Of a stretch of DNA of 64,000 nucleotides, positions 27,310 to 35,464 are shown in pieces (position 1 is the stretch's first letter; each line of letters opens with the position of its first letter). The stretch spans positions 1-64,000 of the forward strand of contig JACJYB010000015.1 in the NCBI GenBank assembly GCA_020636355.1, in the 5' to 3' direction. The notes under the pieces were generated by a model. That model made no database searches. It was not told where the DNA came from and was given only the letters and a program-made list of their open reading frames with translations. The translations under genes and the position numbers were made by a program. Source of the DNA: Lewinellaceae bacterium. GTDB lineage: Bacteria > Bacteroidota > Bacteroidia > Chitinophagales > Saprospiraceae.

Positions 27310-27924
27310 TTAATTGATTTCGGTAAAAAATACTTTAAGTCCGCTTAAAATGCTTTGTACCGCATAGGAGGCCAGGATGAGGCCCATTATTTTACTGATC
27401 ACCGTAATGCCATATTCACCGATACGGCGCTGAACAATATTTGCACCCAGTAACAGCGCCATAGTCCCGATGATCACTAATAGAACCAATAGCGTCGTGA
27501 TGGCTTGCTCTTTGATGGTGTACAAATGGTTATCAGTCATCAGAACCACGGCCATGATGGCACCCGGAGAAGCAATGGAAGGGATTGCTACCGGAAAAAT
27601 CGTCACATGCATATAGTCTTTGATCATGTGTTTTTCCTGCTCGGGTTTTCCTTCACCAAAAATCATCGTCAATGCAAAAAGGAACAGAATGACCCCCCCG
27701 GAAATCTGAAATGCAACCAAAGACACCTCCATCCCCTCCAGAATGAACTGTCCGACCAAAATGAAAAAAAGCAGTACCAGGAAGGCAGTGATCGAAGCGG
27801 TGACTGCAACTTTTCGTTTGTGTTTGAGGTCAAAATCCTTGGTAGCTTCCAGATAGACGGGCACTGAGCCGAGTGGGTCCAGAACTGCAATCAAAAACAT
27901 TAGCTTGGTGATCAATTCACTCAT
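27310..27924 (-). CDS. MarC family integral membrane protein
   Basis: The protein (204 residues from ATG 27924) has six predicted membrane helices and MarC-family features: LITKLMFLIAVLDPLGSVPVYLEAT at the N-terminus, QISGGVILFLFALTMIFGE in the third helix, and PVAIPSIASPGAIMAVVLM in the fourth. The family is of uncertain transport function despite its old name. The frame could be extended to a TTG at 27933, but the ATG giving MSELITKLMF is the usual start. It follows the DUF4350-like gene by 18 bases on the same strand, so the two are probably one transcript. Confidence 0.92.
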   Translation of the reverse strand: MSELITKLMFLIAVLDPLGSVPVYLEATKDFDLKHKRKVAVTASITAFLVLLFFILVGQFILEGMEVSLVAFQISGGVILFLFALTMIFGEGKPEQEKHMIKDYMHVTIFPVAIPSIASPGAIMAVVLMTDNHLYTIKEQAITTLLVLLVIIGTMALLLGANIVQRRIGEYGITVISKIMGLILASYAVQSILSGLKVFFTEIN

Positions 27925-27942
27925 TGAAAACAACTTTTCGTG

Positions 27943-28851
27943 TCACAAAATATAATCCAGCCAGTGAATTGTATTCAACAGAAGTTGAAAATTTTGTGCA
28001 GCTTCCTGGGTATTCATACCGGCCTTGAAGCGGTTAGGACCTGCCAGCTGAGCGGAAAACATAGCGGCTTCACCGTAGCAAACAACTCGTCCGGCCCCGT
28101 ATTCCAACAGGGCACCCTGAGATAAACCCGAAGCCGGTATTGTCCTTACGCGATCATTAAATACCCACATCGTATCTGTCAGATAAATGGATTGCGTGTC
28201 ATTTAAGTTCAGGATGGACTCAGCCGACGGAGGAATCCTGAATCCCTGCCCCGTAAAACTACGAACTTGAGTAATCTGTTCGGTGTGGTTCCTTCCTCTG
28301 GTCACCACAACTTCGGCGAGAGAACCGTCGGAGCGTTTGAAATCAAAAAGGCCATCTCCTGGCTTCACCAACGCGAAGCCATCGTAAAAAGTAAAATCAA
28401 AAGCTGCGGCCAGTTGTGCAGCTGCTCCCGCAAAAGGCATGTGATCAGCAATCAATAATAACGATCCACCTCCACGTACCCATTTTTCCACCGCCTTGAT
28501 TTCCGTATCTGTAAATGCACTGGAGGTTGGGGCAACCACAGGTTCAGTGGCATTTACAGGCTCAGCATTGGCAATAACCAACAAATTTATTCCCTGCAGG
28601 GAAGCATTTGAAAACTTTTTATTGTTGTCCACGACCCGGTAGCCATCTGCTTCCAGGAGCCGGGCAAAGGATTGATACCGTCCGGTACGTGTATGAAAAT
28701 TTTGATGTGCAGCGTCGATGTAGACAAAAGGGCCTCCCTCTGCCGTATAAGCAGGAGAGCCAATCTTTGGGTGATAAGATGTGTCCGGTATTTGCTGAGC
28801 CGTTAACACTTGAATCAAACCGGTGAAACAAAACAAAAAGAGAATTTTCAT
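27943..28851 (-). CDS. Secreted DUF4350-like protein (GATase-like fold)
   Basis: The 302-residue product has a signal peptide (MKILFLFCFTGLIQVLTAQ). The mature part starts with GPFVYIDAAHQNFHTRTGRYQSFARLLEADGYRVV, continues with INLLVIANAEPVN, then FTDTEIKAVEKWVRGGGSLLLIADHMPFAGAAAQLAAAFDFTFYDGFA, and ends with GRVVCYGEAAMFSAQLAGP. This is a class-I-amidotransferase-like fold as in DUF4350 proteins, which lack the catalytic Cys and probably act by binding. The role is unknown. It is 39 bases downstream of the ATP-binding gene and 18 upstream of marC, so the three may form one unit. Confidence 0.72.
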   Translation of the reverse strand: MKILFLFCFTGLIQVLTAQQIPDTSYHPKIGSPAYTAEGGPFVYIDAAHQNFHTRTGRYQSFARLLEADGYRVVDNNKKFSNASLQGINLLVIANAEPVNATEPVVAPTSSAFTDTEIKAVEKWVRGGGSLLLIADHMPFAGAAAQLAAAFDFTFYDGFALVKPGDGLFDFKRSDGSLAEVVVTRGRNHTEQITQVRSFTGQGFRIPPSAESILNLNDTQSIYLTDTMWVFNDRVRTIPASGLSQGALLEYGAGRVVCYGEAAMFSAQLAGPNRFKAGMNTQEAAQNFQLLLNTIHWLDYIL

Positions 28852-28890
28852 GAATATTTATTGTTTTTAGATCAGATGTGATATCTGGTG

Positions 28891-29385
28891 CTACTGACGG
28901 ATAATCTCCCAAATTTGTTTAGGCGTTAGCGTACCGTCGATGCATGCAATATGGCGTATTCGCGCCTCTTTCTCGAGCCACTGGCCCCAGATGACCGGGC
29001 TGTCATCAAAGCGATTCCTGCCGGGGTCCGAGGCTGCTCTTTCCAGCAGGCGCTGTCGCTGAATTTCCGGATCTACGGTCAGGCAATACACGCGGTCAAA
29101 GAGATCCAGGACGTCGAATACATTGCCTGAGCCACCAAATAGGTAAAAGTGGTGATGCAGGTCCACCAGCCGGGATAAGAAAGATTTATTCCATAAAAAG
29201 GCATAATGGTTCTCCAAAGCTTCAAATGCTGAGGCTGGTGCCTCAACCTGATTCCCCTCGATATCAAACCAGGCGGACAAGCCTTCGATATCATCCGCAT
29301 CCCAGGCATTTATTCCTTCAAGACGCAGGGTCTGGGTAATGAATGATTTTCCGGTTCCCGCCGAACCAAATACCAATACTTTCAT
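28891..29385 (-). CDS. Small P-loop ATPase/kinase-like protein
   Basis: The 164-residue protein opens with a nucleotide-binding P-loop, MKVLVFGSAGTGKSFITQTL, followed by NAWDADDIEGLSAWFD, which occupies the place where shikimate- or adenylate-kinase-like proteins bind substrate. The later FDRVYCLTVDPEIQRQRLLERAASDPGRN is a lid with the phosphate-contacting Arg residues. A small-molecule kinase is likely, substrate unknown. It is divergently transcribed from the membrane protein at 29472 and precedes the DUF4350-like gene by 39 bases. Confidence 0.8.
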   Translation of the reverse strand: MKVLVFGSAGTGKSFITQTLRLEGINAWDADDIEGLSAWFDIEGNQVEAPASAFEALENHYAFLWNKSFLSRLVDLHHHFYLFGGSGNVFDVLDLFDRVYCLTVDPEIQRQRLLERAASDPGRNRFDDSPVIWGQWLEKEARIRHIACIDGTLTPKQIWEIIRQ

Positions 29386-29471
29386 CCATTGAAAATACGA
29401 TATACCGGAATAAATCAGATCACTGGTCGATTCTGATGCCTTACAGACCTTTAAATAATCTAAATTGGTTT

Positions 29472-29849
29472 ATGGTGAAGAAACTAATGATTCTGGTCCT
29501 ACTGATTACCTCCCTGCTGGGATATCTGGAGTGGGGCGGTAACCATAAAATGTTTCTTTTTCAGGTCGAGTCGGAACTGCTGGTTAAATTATTCCACGAT
29601 CCTCTGGCCGTTTTGCATCCGTTCACCATTTTACCTCTATTGGGCCAGGTGCTGTTGGCAATTGCTTTTTTCCGGCCTCAAAAATGGTTGATTCTAGGAG
29701 GCATCGCATGTATTGGTGTGCTGATGTTGCTGATTCTGACTATTGGAATCCTCGGATTGAATTGGAAATCAGGACTTTCATCCCTTCCCTTTCTGATCGT
29801 AAGCGCACTTCTTTTGCGGCAAATTTTCAAGACTTCCCCTACCGGCTGA
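29472..29849 (+). CDS. Small integral membrane protein, conserved hypothetical
   Basis: The 125-residue product has four predicted membrane helices (LMILVLLITSLLGYL, FTILPLLGQVLLAIAFF, KWLILGGIACIGVLMLLILTIGIL, LPFLIVSALLLRQIF) with very little soluble part. The start is placed at ATG 29472 (MVKKLMILVLLITS); a longer frame from 29343 has a polar N-terminus without family character and would overlap the divergent P-loop gene. The family is unnamed to me. It is convergent with the serine hydrolase gene, 23 bases apart. Confidence 0.65.
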   Translation: MVKKLMILVLLITSLLGYLEWGGNHKMFLFQVESELLVKLFHDPLAVLHPFTILPLLGQVLLAIAFFRPQKWLILGGIACIGVLMLLILTIGILGLNWKSGLSSLPFLIVSALLLRQIFKTSPTG

Positions 29850-29872
29850 TCCCTTCCTATAAAAGTAGTTCG

Positions 29873-30994
29873 TCAACCATTCAAAGACTTCATCAGATCA
29901 AAGCAAAGGTTGTCTATCAGTCCTCGTTTGGGATTATTGGTTGCCCCGATATTGGACAGGATAACCACTGCGGTTTTTGTTTGCGGGTTGATTGCTACTG
30001 ATGATTTATAGCCCCCGGTACCACCGTTATGCCATAAAAATGGTTTGGACGTTTTCCCTTTTACGATATGCCAGCCCAAAGCAATATCCAGGTCGTTATT
30101 GATGGTAAAGGTGGATTCGGTCATGGGTTTAAGCTGTTTATCAAGTGCAGCAAAATTCCATTTCAAATAGGTGGCCAGATCTTCGGCCGTAGAAAGAATT
30201 GCGCCGGCACCTTCCAGGGCTCCCAGATCCCAGTTAGCCGTCGGCTTACCTTTCCAGTTGTTACCGGAAACGAGACGATCCCGGGTTAAATTCCGGATGG
30301 TGGTTGAAGAAGACATACCTATCGGCTTGAATATCTCCTCTTGCAGTAAGCGCTCATAACTTTGCTGATGCAACGTACAGATGGTGTTTGCCAGAACTGC
30401 CATTCCGATGTTGGAATAGATGTATTTGGTTCCTGGTTCTGCTTCCGGTTTCACCCCGTCGAGAAAGGCCGTCAGTTTGTGATGATCCCATTTTTTATAG
30501 GGATTTGCGGGGTCCGTATTCAGTATGTTTCCTGAAAGTTCACCGGGCAACCCCGAGGTATGGTTTGCCAGCTGCCTGAACGTTAATGTGGGGGCTTCAG
30601 GAATGACCGGTGCGCCGAATTCATTGATTCTTACTTCCAGATTGGGAATTAAACCATCGTTCAGGGCATTCACCAGCAGGTGCGTGGTAAACACTTTTGT
30701 GAGTGATCCGATTTCAAATATGGATTGGGCGTTATGCACCTTTTTGAGGGTATCATCTTGTCGCTGCAGCCCATAAAAGTAGGTTTCACCACCGTGAATG
30801 AGTGCAACAGCTACCTGGGAATTATCCGGAAAATTGGAAAGCGTGCCTGCGATGATACCGGTTTGTGTTTTGGTCAAATCGCCCCGAAGCCCTTCGTCAT
30901 GGTGATAAGCCTGAACGATATGCCTGGCAGGGTGGCAGGAGCACAAAAAACCAAGGAATAAAACCGCTACAAGGACAATCCGGTTGTATGACAT
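29873..30994 (-). CDS. Lipoprotein serine hydrolase (beta-lactamase/PBP-like, class C fold)
   Basis: The 373-residue protein starts at ATG 30994 with a lipoprotein signal (MSYNRIVLVAVLFLGFLCSC, lipobox LCSC). The beta-lactamase/D-Ala-D-Ala carboxypeptidase fold is shown by its three motifs: SxxK in EIGSLTKVFTTHL, YxN in KYIYSNIGMAVL, and HNG in FLWHNGGTGGYKS. Relatives are esterases, D-aminopeptidases or peptidoglycan carboxypeptidases rather than true beta-lactamases; antibiotic hydrolysis should not be assumed. The protein acts in the periplasm, bound to a membrane. It follows the DUF1801 gene by 35 bases on the same strand. Confidence 0.92.
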   Translation of the reverse strand: MSYNRIVLVAVLFLGFLCSCHPARHIVQAYHHDEGLRGDLTKTQTGIIAGTLSNFPDNSQVAVALIHGGETYFYGLQRQDDTLKKVHNAQSIFEIGSLTKVFTTHLLVNALNDGLIPNLEVRINEFGAPVIPEAPTLTFRQLANHTSGLPGELSGNILNTDPANPYKKWDHHKLTAFLDGVKPEAEPGTKYIYSNIGMAVLANTICTLHQQSYERLLQEEIFKPIGMSSSTTIRNLTRDRLVSGNNWKGKPTANWDLGALEGAGAILSTAEDLATYLKWNFAALDKQLKPMTESTFTINNDLDIALGWHIVKGKTSKPFLWHNGGTGGYKSSVAINPQTKTAVVILSNIGATNNPKRGLIDNLCFDLMKSLNG

Positions 30995-31029
30995 GTGATT
31001 TGATTTAAACTGGTAAATATGCAAATACA

Positions 31030-31425
31030 TTAATGGAGACGCTCAAGTACGCCTTTTCGTTTCACGATGTTTTTATAGTCCCATTGAATTTCTCTTGATT
31101 TTTCCAGCCATCTGACCAAGTCATTTTGATTGATTTGTTGGGCATTGGTGTACCGGTACTCGGCTGCTTTAAATTTTCCTTCATTAATTAACCCAGGTTC
31201 TTCAAAGGATTGGCCGCTCCAGAATAGTAGCCGGACACTTGCTTTCAATTTGCTGTATCCAACGACCGGATTGTCATCCAAGAACCAGACGGGATGCGCA
31301 TGCCAAATTTTGGATTTGGCGTCCGGAAGGTTCGTATCGATCACCTGGGCCAACAGGTCAGCAATGGCTCTGTCTTCGGCGGAAAGGGATGCATTGTACT
31401 GTAAGATTCCAGGGTCAATAGCCAT
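31030..31425 (-). CDS. DUF1801 protein
   Basis: The 131-residue cytosolic protein has the DUF1801 pattern in a different subgroup from the one at 11204: LSAEDRAIADLLAQVIDTNLPDAKSKIWHAHPVWFLDDNPVVGYSKLKASVRLLFWSG, then EGKFKAAEYRYTNAQQINQNDLVRWLEKSREIQWDYKNIVKRKG. No catalytic residues are known for the family. It lies 35 bases before the serine hydrolase and 50 after the RidA-like gene, all in one direction. Confidence 0.85.
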   Translation of the reverse strand: MAIDPGILQYNASLSAEDRAIADLLAQVIDTNLPDAKSKIWHAHPVWFLDDNPVVGYSKLKASVRLLFWSGQSFEEPGLINEGKFKAAEYRYTNAQQINQNDLVRWLEKSREIQWDYKNIVKRKGVLERLH

Positions 31426-31475
31426 ACCAGATGGGTTTATTCCTTAAAAATGTCATTTTTTCTGGATTTGAAAGG

Positions 31476-31904
31476 TTACTCCATCCTTGCCTGGGCCTCA
31501 ATTTCGATCAGAAATCCGGGATTGGCCAACCCCGCAACACTGATCCAGGAGGAAGCTGGTAGTGAACCGGGGTTAAAGAATTTAAGTAAGGCATCACTAA
31601 TGACTGCGCCTTGTTCTTGCTGATAATCAACAAGGTAGAGATGAAGCAAGACAATATCTTCCAGGGTGCCTCCAACGGATTCGATCGCAGATTGCAGATT
31701 TTGCAACGCTTTATGTACCTGAACCGCAAGATCTCCTTCACCAACCAATTGCTTTTCGGCATCCCAGGCAACCTGACCCGAGATGAATACCATTTTCCCG
31801 GATGGCACGACCACTACCTGCGAAAACCCATAAGGACGGGAGTCGAACAATGTAACGGGTTGGATGGTTTTTTTGGACATCATAAGCATGGTCTTGTCAG
31901 TCAT
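31476..31904 (-). CDS. RidA-like (YjgF/YER057c/UK114) protein lacking the catalytic Arg
   Basis: The ~142-residue protein has the chorismate-mutase-like RidA fold: GFSQVVVVPSGKMVFISGQVAWDAEKQLVGEGDLAVQVHKALQNLQSAIESVGGTLEDIVLLHLYLVD, then LPASSWISVAGLANPGFLIEIEAQA. True RidA hydrolyses reactive enamines/imines with an Arg at the place where E. coli reads PARSCVEV. Here that position is Ser (PASSWISV), so deaminase activity is doubtful and it belongs to another Rid subgroup. Several ATGs lie between 31904 and 31880; the fold needs only the last. It starts 7 bases after the small membrane protein at 31912, so the two are co-transcribed. Confidence 0.88.
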   Translation of the reverse strand: MTDKTMLMMSKKTIQPVTLFDSRPYGFSQVVVVPSGKMVFISGQVAWDAEKQLVGEGDLAVQVHKALQNLQSAIESVGGTLEDIVLLHLYLVDYQQEQGAVISDALLKFFNPGSLPASSWISVAGLANPGFLIEIEAQARME

Positions 31905-31911
31905 CACAAAG

Positions 31912-32259
31912 TTAGGAATAGCCTTGGTAAGTCAAAAAAAGGCCTGCTGCCAGCAGCATCAGAATCAACAGATTGGTACCAGTTGACTGTCTGGGTTGTG
32001 GCATGGTGGGGAAAAACATGCGTAAGACTCCCATCAGGATTAACAGACAACCCAGCAGATTAATGACTAGCGTCCAGTCGAGGCGCCAGGTGTGCTGGAA
32101 ATGAAGCACGGTCAATCCGGATCCCAAAAGAATCAGACCGTTGAGGTAAACAACCGATGGACTCACGTCTTTCCAAATAGAATAATTCAAGTATTCCGAG
32201 ATAGAAAGTATAACCAATACCGGACCCAGGATAGCTGCAATATGCAGGGAAGTTTCCAT
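31912..32259 (-). CDS. Small four-helix membrane protein, conserved hypothetical
   Basis: The 115-residue product is nearly all membrane helices: LHIAAILGPVLVILSISEYLNY, VVYLNGLILLGSGLTVLHF, LDWTLVINLLGCLLILMGVLRMFFP and LLILMLLAAGLFLTYQGY. The pattern 'LSEYLNYSIW' followed by a long second helix is familiar from small bacterial membrane proteins of unknown role, but I cannot name the family. Its stop is a few bases before the RidA-like start, so it heads that small operon. Confidence 0.7.
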   Translation of the reverse strand: METSLHIAAILGPVLVILSISEYLNYSIWKDVSPSVVYLNGLILLGSGLTVLHFQHTWRLDWTLVINLLGCLLILMGVLRMFFPTMPQPRQSTGTNLLILMLLAAGLFLTYQGYS

Positions 32260-32376
32260 CGCGAATCGACTATAAATAGTGAATCAAAATAATGCAGGGA
32301 AGCCGCCGGTAACGCAATCATTGGCCGACCTGACGCTATAACTTTGAATTTAATAGATATCTCCCGGACTATCCGC

Positions 32377-32823
32377 TTAATCGCCTAGCAGTTTACAAAA
32401 CCCCAGACGACTACTGCCGTCAGAATACCATTCCGGCATTTCCATAAACAGCTTATAGCCAGATTTACGATAAAACCCGGGCGCCTCATAGCCTGCTGTC
32501 CAGGTCCAGATATTCTTTATGCCTAGTGCGGCAACCTCCTCCTCCAATGACCGTAGGAGCGTTCTCCCCAATCCTTGCCGCCGGTAAGTCTTTTCGATAA
32601 AAAGATCCGTTAAATAAAACCAGTTGGCATATTGATTTTTATTGAAATAGGCCAACCCGGAAGCGCAGCCTGCAAATTCAAGATCCATTTCTGCAACCTT
32701 CGTGTACCGGTCGGCACGTTGTACTGCAATACCATGCTCCAGCGTGTGCCGATCAAATCCGGATTTCATCTGATCAAATTCTGAAGGCGTCATTTCTCTG
32801 CTGTGGATGGCAAACTGGCTCAT
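32377..32823 (-). CDS. GNAT family N-acetyltransferase
   Basis: The 148-residue protein has the GNAT layout: a variable N-terminal strand and helix (MSQFAIHSREMTPSEFDQMKSGFDRHTLEHG), a strand with WFYLTDLFIEKTYRRQGLGRTLLRSLEEEV containing the acetyl-CoA pyrophosphate-binding motif RRQGLG, and a C-terminal KNIWTWTAGYEAPGFYRKSGYKLFMEMPEWYSDG. The substrate is not predictable. The ATG at 32823 is the start; a longer frame would use TTG at 32832. It lies 20 bases after the FMN reductase gene and is likely co-transcribed with it. Confidence 0.92.
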   Translation of the reverse strand: MSQFAIHSREMTPSEFDQMKSGFDRHTLEHGIAVQRADRYTKVAEMDLEFAGCASGLAYFNKNQYANWFYLTDLFIEKTYRRQGLGRTLLRSLEEEVAALGIKNIWTWTAGYEAPGFYRKSGYKLFMEMPEWYSDGSSRLGFCKLLGD

Positions 32824-32843
32824 AACAATCAAATTTATTCCCT

Positions 32844-33386
32844 TTAAGAATGATCGACGGATTCAAAGGTTAGTCGCAATGCGTGCATGAACCGATCGAG
32901 TGCTTCTGCCGTTTTCGGATCGGTGATTATGCCGGCCACGTTAATTTTCCCTTTTATCCCGGAAATTAAAAGGGCATTATCCGCAGAAAATCTACCCATA
33001 AGCGTCCGGACGATGAGCTGTAATTCTTCGTGTCCCTTCCTTCCATCTGCCGAGGCGGTGATTAATGCCGTCGGCTTATCCGAAAAAACGGTAGTTGCTA
33101 CACACCATTCGAAAGCATTTTTCAGCCCGCTAGGAATGCTGAAAATGTATTCCGGAGTACAGATAATCACGCCATCCGCCTCTTCAATGTTCTTACGAAA
33201 TTCCCGTATTGCCTGCGGTGGATCCTGAATGGATTTTTCCGGATTAAAGGGAGGCAACCCATCCAATCGATTAAATACAGTAAATTGAAAATCCGGCATA
33301 TGACGTATTAAATGGTTGACCAATCGTTCGTTGGATGAATTGACGCTGGCACTCCCTACAATCACGAATAACTTTCTGCGAGGCAT
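32844..33386 (-). CDS. NADPH-dependent FMN reductase family protein
   Basis: The 180-residue flavodoxin-like protein begins KLFVIVGSASVNSSNERLVNHLIRH, the FMN-phosphate loop of this family. It continues with RLDGLPPFNPEKSIQDPPQAIREFRKNIEEADGVIICTPEYIFSIPSGLKNAFEWCVATTVFSDKPTALITAS; the segment CTPEYIFSIPSGLKN is the classic flavin-contacting motif. It should reduce FMN, quinones or azo compounds with NADPH in the cytosol. It heads a probable two-gene unit with the GNAT gene. Confidence 0.92.
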   Translation of the reverse strand: MPRRKLFVIVGSASVNSSNERLVNHLIRHMPDFQFTVFNRLDGLPPFNPEKSIQDPPQAIREFRKNIEEADGVIICTPEYIFSIPSGLKNAFEWCVATTVFSDKPTALITASADGRKGHEELQLIVRTLMGRFSADNALLISGIKGKINVAGIITDPKTAEALDRFMHALRLTFESVDHS

Positions 33387-33473
33387 CCTATTTTCCGGTT
33401 AGCCCAACAAGATGCCAAAAAGAGTCTGCACCGGCAAATGAAACAATCTTCCGGCTACCAGAATTGACAGGCA

Positions 33474-34391
33474 CTATTTCCCGGGCTTCCACTCAATCCC
33501 AAATCGTTCTTTCAGGTAAGGCGCCAACGGGCCTAGTCCGATGGATGCCCGTCGTTGATCTACCAGTTCAGGGTCAGCAATGGGATAAGGAACTTTCTGT
33601 AGTTCATCAAATCTAATTTGGGTCCCATACAACTGCTTTTGATCTTCTTCAACCAAAAGCCGGTCTTTCATCTTCGCATAGCGCAGCGGTTGAGCCTCTC
33701 CTTCCTGGAACGCTTTTTCGAGCATGGGAAAGTATTTGGCTCTAAGTTCATGCGAAGCGTGGTTGATGATCAAAGCAGCACCGGCTGCAGCATATTCGGT
33801 GACCTGAGAGGTTTTCGGCCACCCAAACGTATCCAGCAATTGCAACAGGCGGGTTTCATTGACCTGTAGATTGCGTTCTTCCATAGCCAGGACCGGAAAT
33901 ATCGCGGGTGTTTCAAAGCGCCCTCCATTTAGGAGGTATTTCCTTCTTTCGATGTTACCGGCGTACATGAATCCCTGGTCACGAATGATCATCCGGAATA
34001 ATTGCCGGGCGTAATAAGCATTGGGTATTATCCCATTTTTGGCTTCGTATTTTCTGATTTGGTTCTCTTCTATTCCGGTCCATTTGGGGTCCTCGATCAG
34101 GCTCATCATTTCCGGTTCGTACAAAACCTCAAGACTGGAATCTTGCTGAAGTCCGATATTTAAAAAATAAAAAGCCGTATCCCGCATCTGGCGCGTCCAT
34201 AATAAGGCACAGGTAGCAGCAATGCGATAAGCGATGGGCGATTCTGGTGACTCCATAAATGCCATCCCATAATGTTCCAGGGCATTCATCAAGTCTCCTT
34301 CCGCTTTTAGGCTGTCCGCCGTATGCACATTATCCTGGGCGGAAGCCAGGGATGTAAATAACAGGCTGATTGCAAAGAGCGCGTGTTTCAT
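33474..34391 (-). CDS. Secreted DUF6624-like protein
   Basis: The 305-residue protein has a signal peptide (MKHALFAISLLFTSLASAQ). A short helical, TPR-like start follows (ADSLKAEGDLMNALEHYGMAFMESPESPIAYRIAATCALL), then a domain with QVNETRLLQLLDTFGWPKTSQVTEYAAAGAALIINHASHELRAKYFPMLEKAFQEGEAQPLRYAKMKDRLLVEEDQKQLYGTQ. That second block matches DUF6624, whose conserved core is the His in INHAS and the QLYGTQ motif. Function is unknown for the family. It has gaps of about 90 and 150 bases on its sides and seems to be a single gene. Confidence 0.75.
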   Translation of the reverse strand: MKHALFAISLLFTSLASAQDNVHTADSLKAEGDLMNALEHYGMAFMESPESPIAYRIAATCALLWTRQMRDTAFYFLNIGLQQDSSLEVLYEPEMMSLIEDPKWTGIEENQIRKYEAKNGIIPNAYYARQLFRMIIRDQGFMYAGNIERRKYLLNGGRFETPAIFPVLAMEERNLQVNETRLLQLLDTFGWPKTSQVTEYAAAGAALIINHASHELRAKYFPMLEKAFQEGEAQPLRYAKMKDRLLVEEDQKQLYGTQIRFDELQKVPYPIADPELVDQRRASIGLGPLAPYLKERFGIEWKPGK

Positions 34392-34537
34392 TTTAACTAC
34401 TTTTTTGGTTTACCAGCGAATTTAATGTACCGGTCAAACCAGGCCACATTGGGTCGGTAAACAACCAAAGAAGGATTGGATACGACACTCCCGGTTGTCA
34501 AGTTGTAATGCCATCACCGGCTATTCGTGTCACCCGA

Positions 34538-34858
34538 TCAGCTTACAGCGTGCCCTTTGATGAGTAATGTACTCCGGATGGATGCTTCCTTCAGATGCAG
34601 AAATTGCTTCCTGACCGGGTCGCGGAGAAATTGCTGAAATGCTGCTTCGTCCGGGAATGACACCAAATGTACTTCATAGGGATGCTCCATATTTGCTGCG
34701 ATGACGGTTTGTATCCCCGGCCGGAGGCGCAGAAGCAACTGACCACCATGTTGAGGTATCAGGGGCATAGCTATTTCCTCAAATTGAAGGAAGGTAGCTT
34801 CAGCACCTTGTTTTATGTAAATCAATTGGGTCAGGTAAATTTGTGCTGCATCATCCAT
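34538..34858 (-). CDS. DUF1330-like dimeric alpha-beta-barrel protein
   Basis: The 106-residue cytosolic protein fits a ferredoxin-like dimeric barrel as in DUF1330: a first strand YLTQLIYIKQGAEATFLQFEEIAMPLIPQHGGQLLLRLRP, a middle HPYEVHLVSFPDEAAFQQFLRDPVRKQFLHLKEASIRSTLLIKG. Related proteins include monooxygenases and small-ligand binders. No function is known. It follows the cytosine-deaminase gene by 23 bases, in the same direction. Confidence 0.72.
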   Translation of the reverse strand: MDDAAQIYLTQLIYIKQGAEATFLQFEEIAMPLIPQHGGQLLLRLRPGIQTVIAANMEHPYEVHLVSFPDEAAFQQFLRDPVRKQFLHLKEASIRSTLLIKGHAVS

Positions 34859-34881
34859 AGGTTTAAGGTATTAAATAGGGA

Positions 34882-35319
34882 TCATACGCCAATATCTTCG
34901 TTCCATAGCCGAGGGTGCTCACGAATGAATTGCTTCATCAGGGCAATGCATTCCGGATCCTGCAATACCACGACCTCAACCCCATTTTGCCTCAGTAATT
35001 CTTCGGACCCAAGAAAGGTCTTATTCTCTCCGATGACCACTTTGGGAATCCCATAGAGCAGGATGGCCCCGGTACACATGGGGCATGGAGACAGTGTCGT
35101 ATAAAGGACAGATTTCCGGTAAATGGCAGCATCTTTCCGACCCGCATTTTCCAGGGCGTCCATCTCACCGTGTAGAATCACACTTCCTTGCTGGACACGG
35201 CGATTGTGGCCGTGGCCAAGCACCTCCCCTTCACAAACCAGAACACTGCCAATTGGTATACCGCCTTCGGACAACCCCTGGCGAGCTTCATCAATAGCTA
35301 GTTTGAAAAATGTTTCCAT
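34882..35319 (-). CDS. Cytosine deaminase-like nucleoside/base deaminase (fungal FCY1 type)
   Basis: The 145-residue enzyme has the zinc-deaminase signature: LHGEMDALEN with ligand His50 and catalytic Glu52, and SPCPMCTGAI with Cys79 and Cys82. The body matches the yeast cytosine deaminase pattern closely: EGGIPIGSVLV, GHGHNRRVQQGSVILHGE, YTTLSPCPMCTGAILLYGIPKVVIGENKTFLGSEELLRQNGVEVVV, and the C-terminal lid REHPRLWNEDIG. Conversion of cytosine to uracil (and ammonia) in the cytosol is the best guess. The start is placed at ATG 35319 (METFFKLAIDEARQ); a longer frame runs up to 35382 but is unlike the family. Confidence 0.88.
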   Translation of the reverse strand: METFFKLAIDEARQGLSEGGIPIGSVLVCEGEVLGHGHNRRVQQGSVILHGEMDALENAGRKDAAIYRKSVLYTTLSPCPMCTGAILLYGIPKVVIGENKTFLGSEELLRQNGVEVVVLQDPECIALMKQFIREHPRLWNEDIGV

Positions 35320-35464
35320 ATTGGATATAATCTTTACCATACTACCACAAAAAATCCTTTTTATAAAATTTAGTGCTTCCAATCATGTTTGATCAAAAGA
35401 GGTATCCATCATCCAATTCCCGATAGGTAGCCTTTCGTATCTTTAACCATTCAAAACTTCCTAA

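Noticed and set aside
29873..30994. Antibiotic-hydrolysing beta-lactamase
   Set aside because: Motifs fit the whole serine-hydrolase superfamily; the lipoprotein signal and the context do not suggest a resistance gene.
35322..35382. Upstream extension of the cytosine deaminase
   Set aside because: The residues before ATG 35319 are AT-rich and have no counterpart in the deaminase family.
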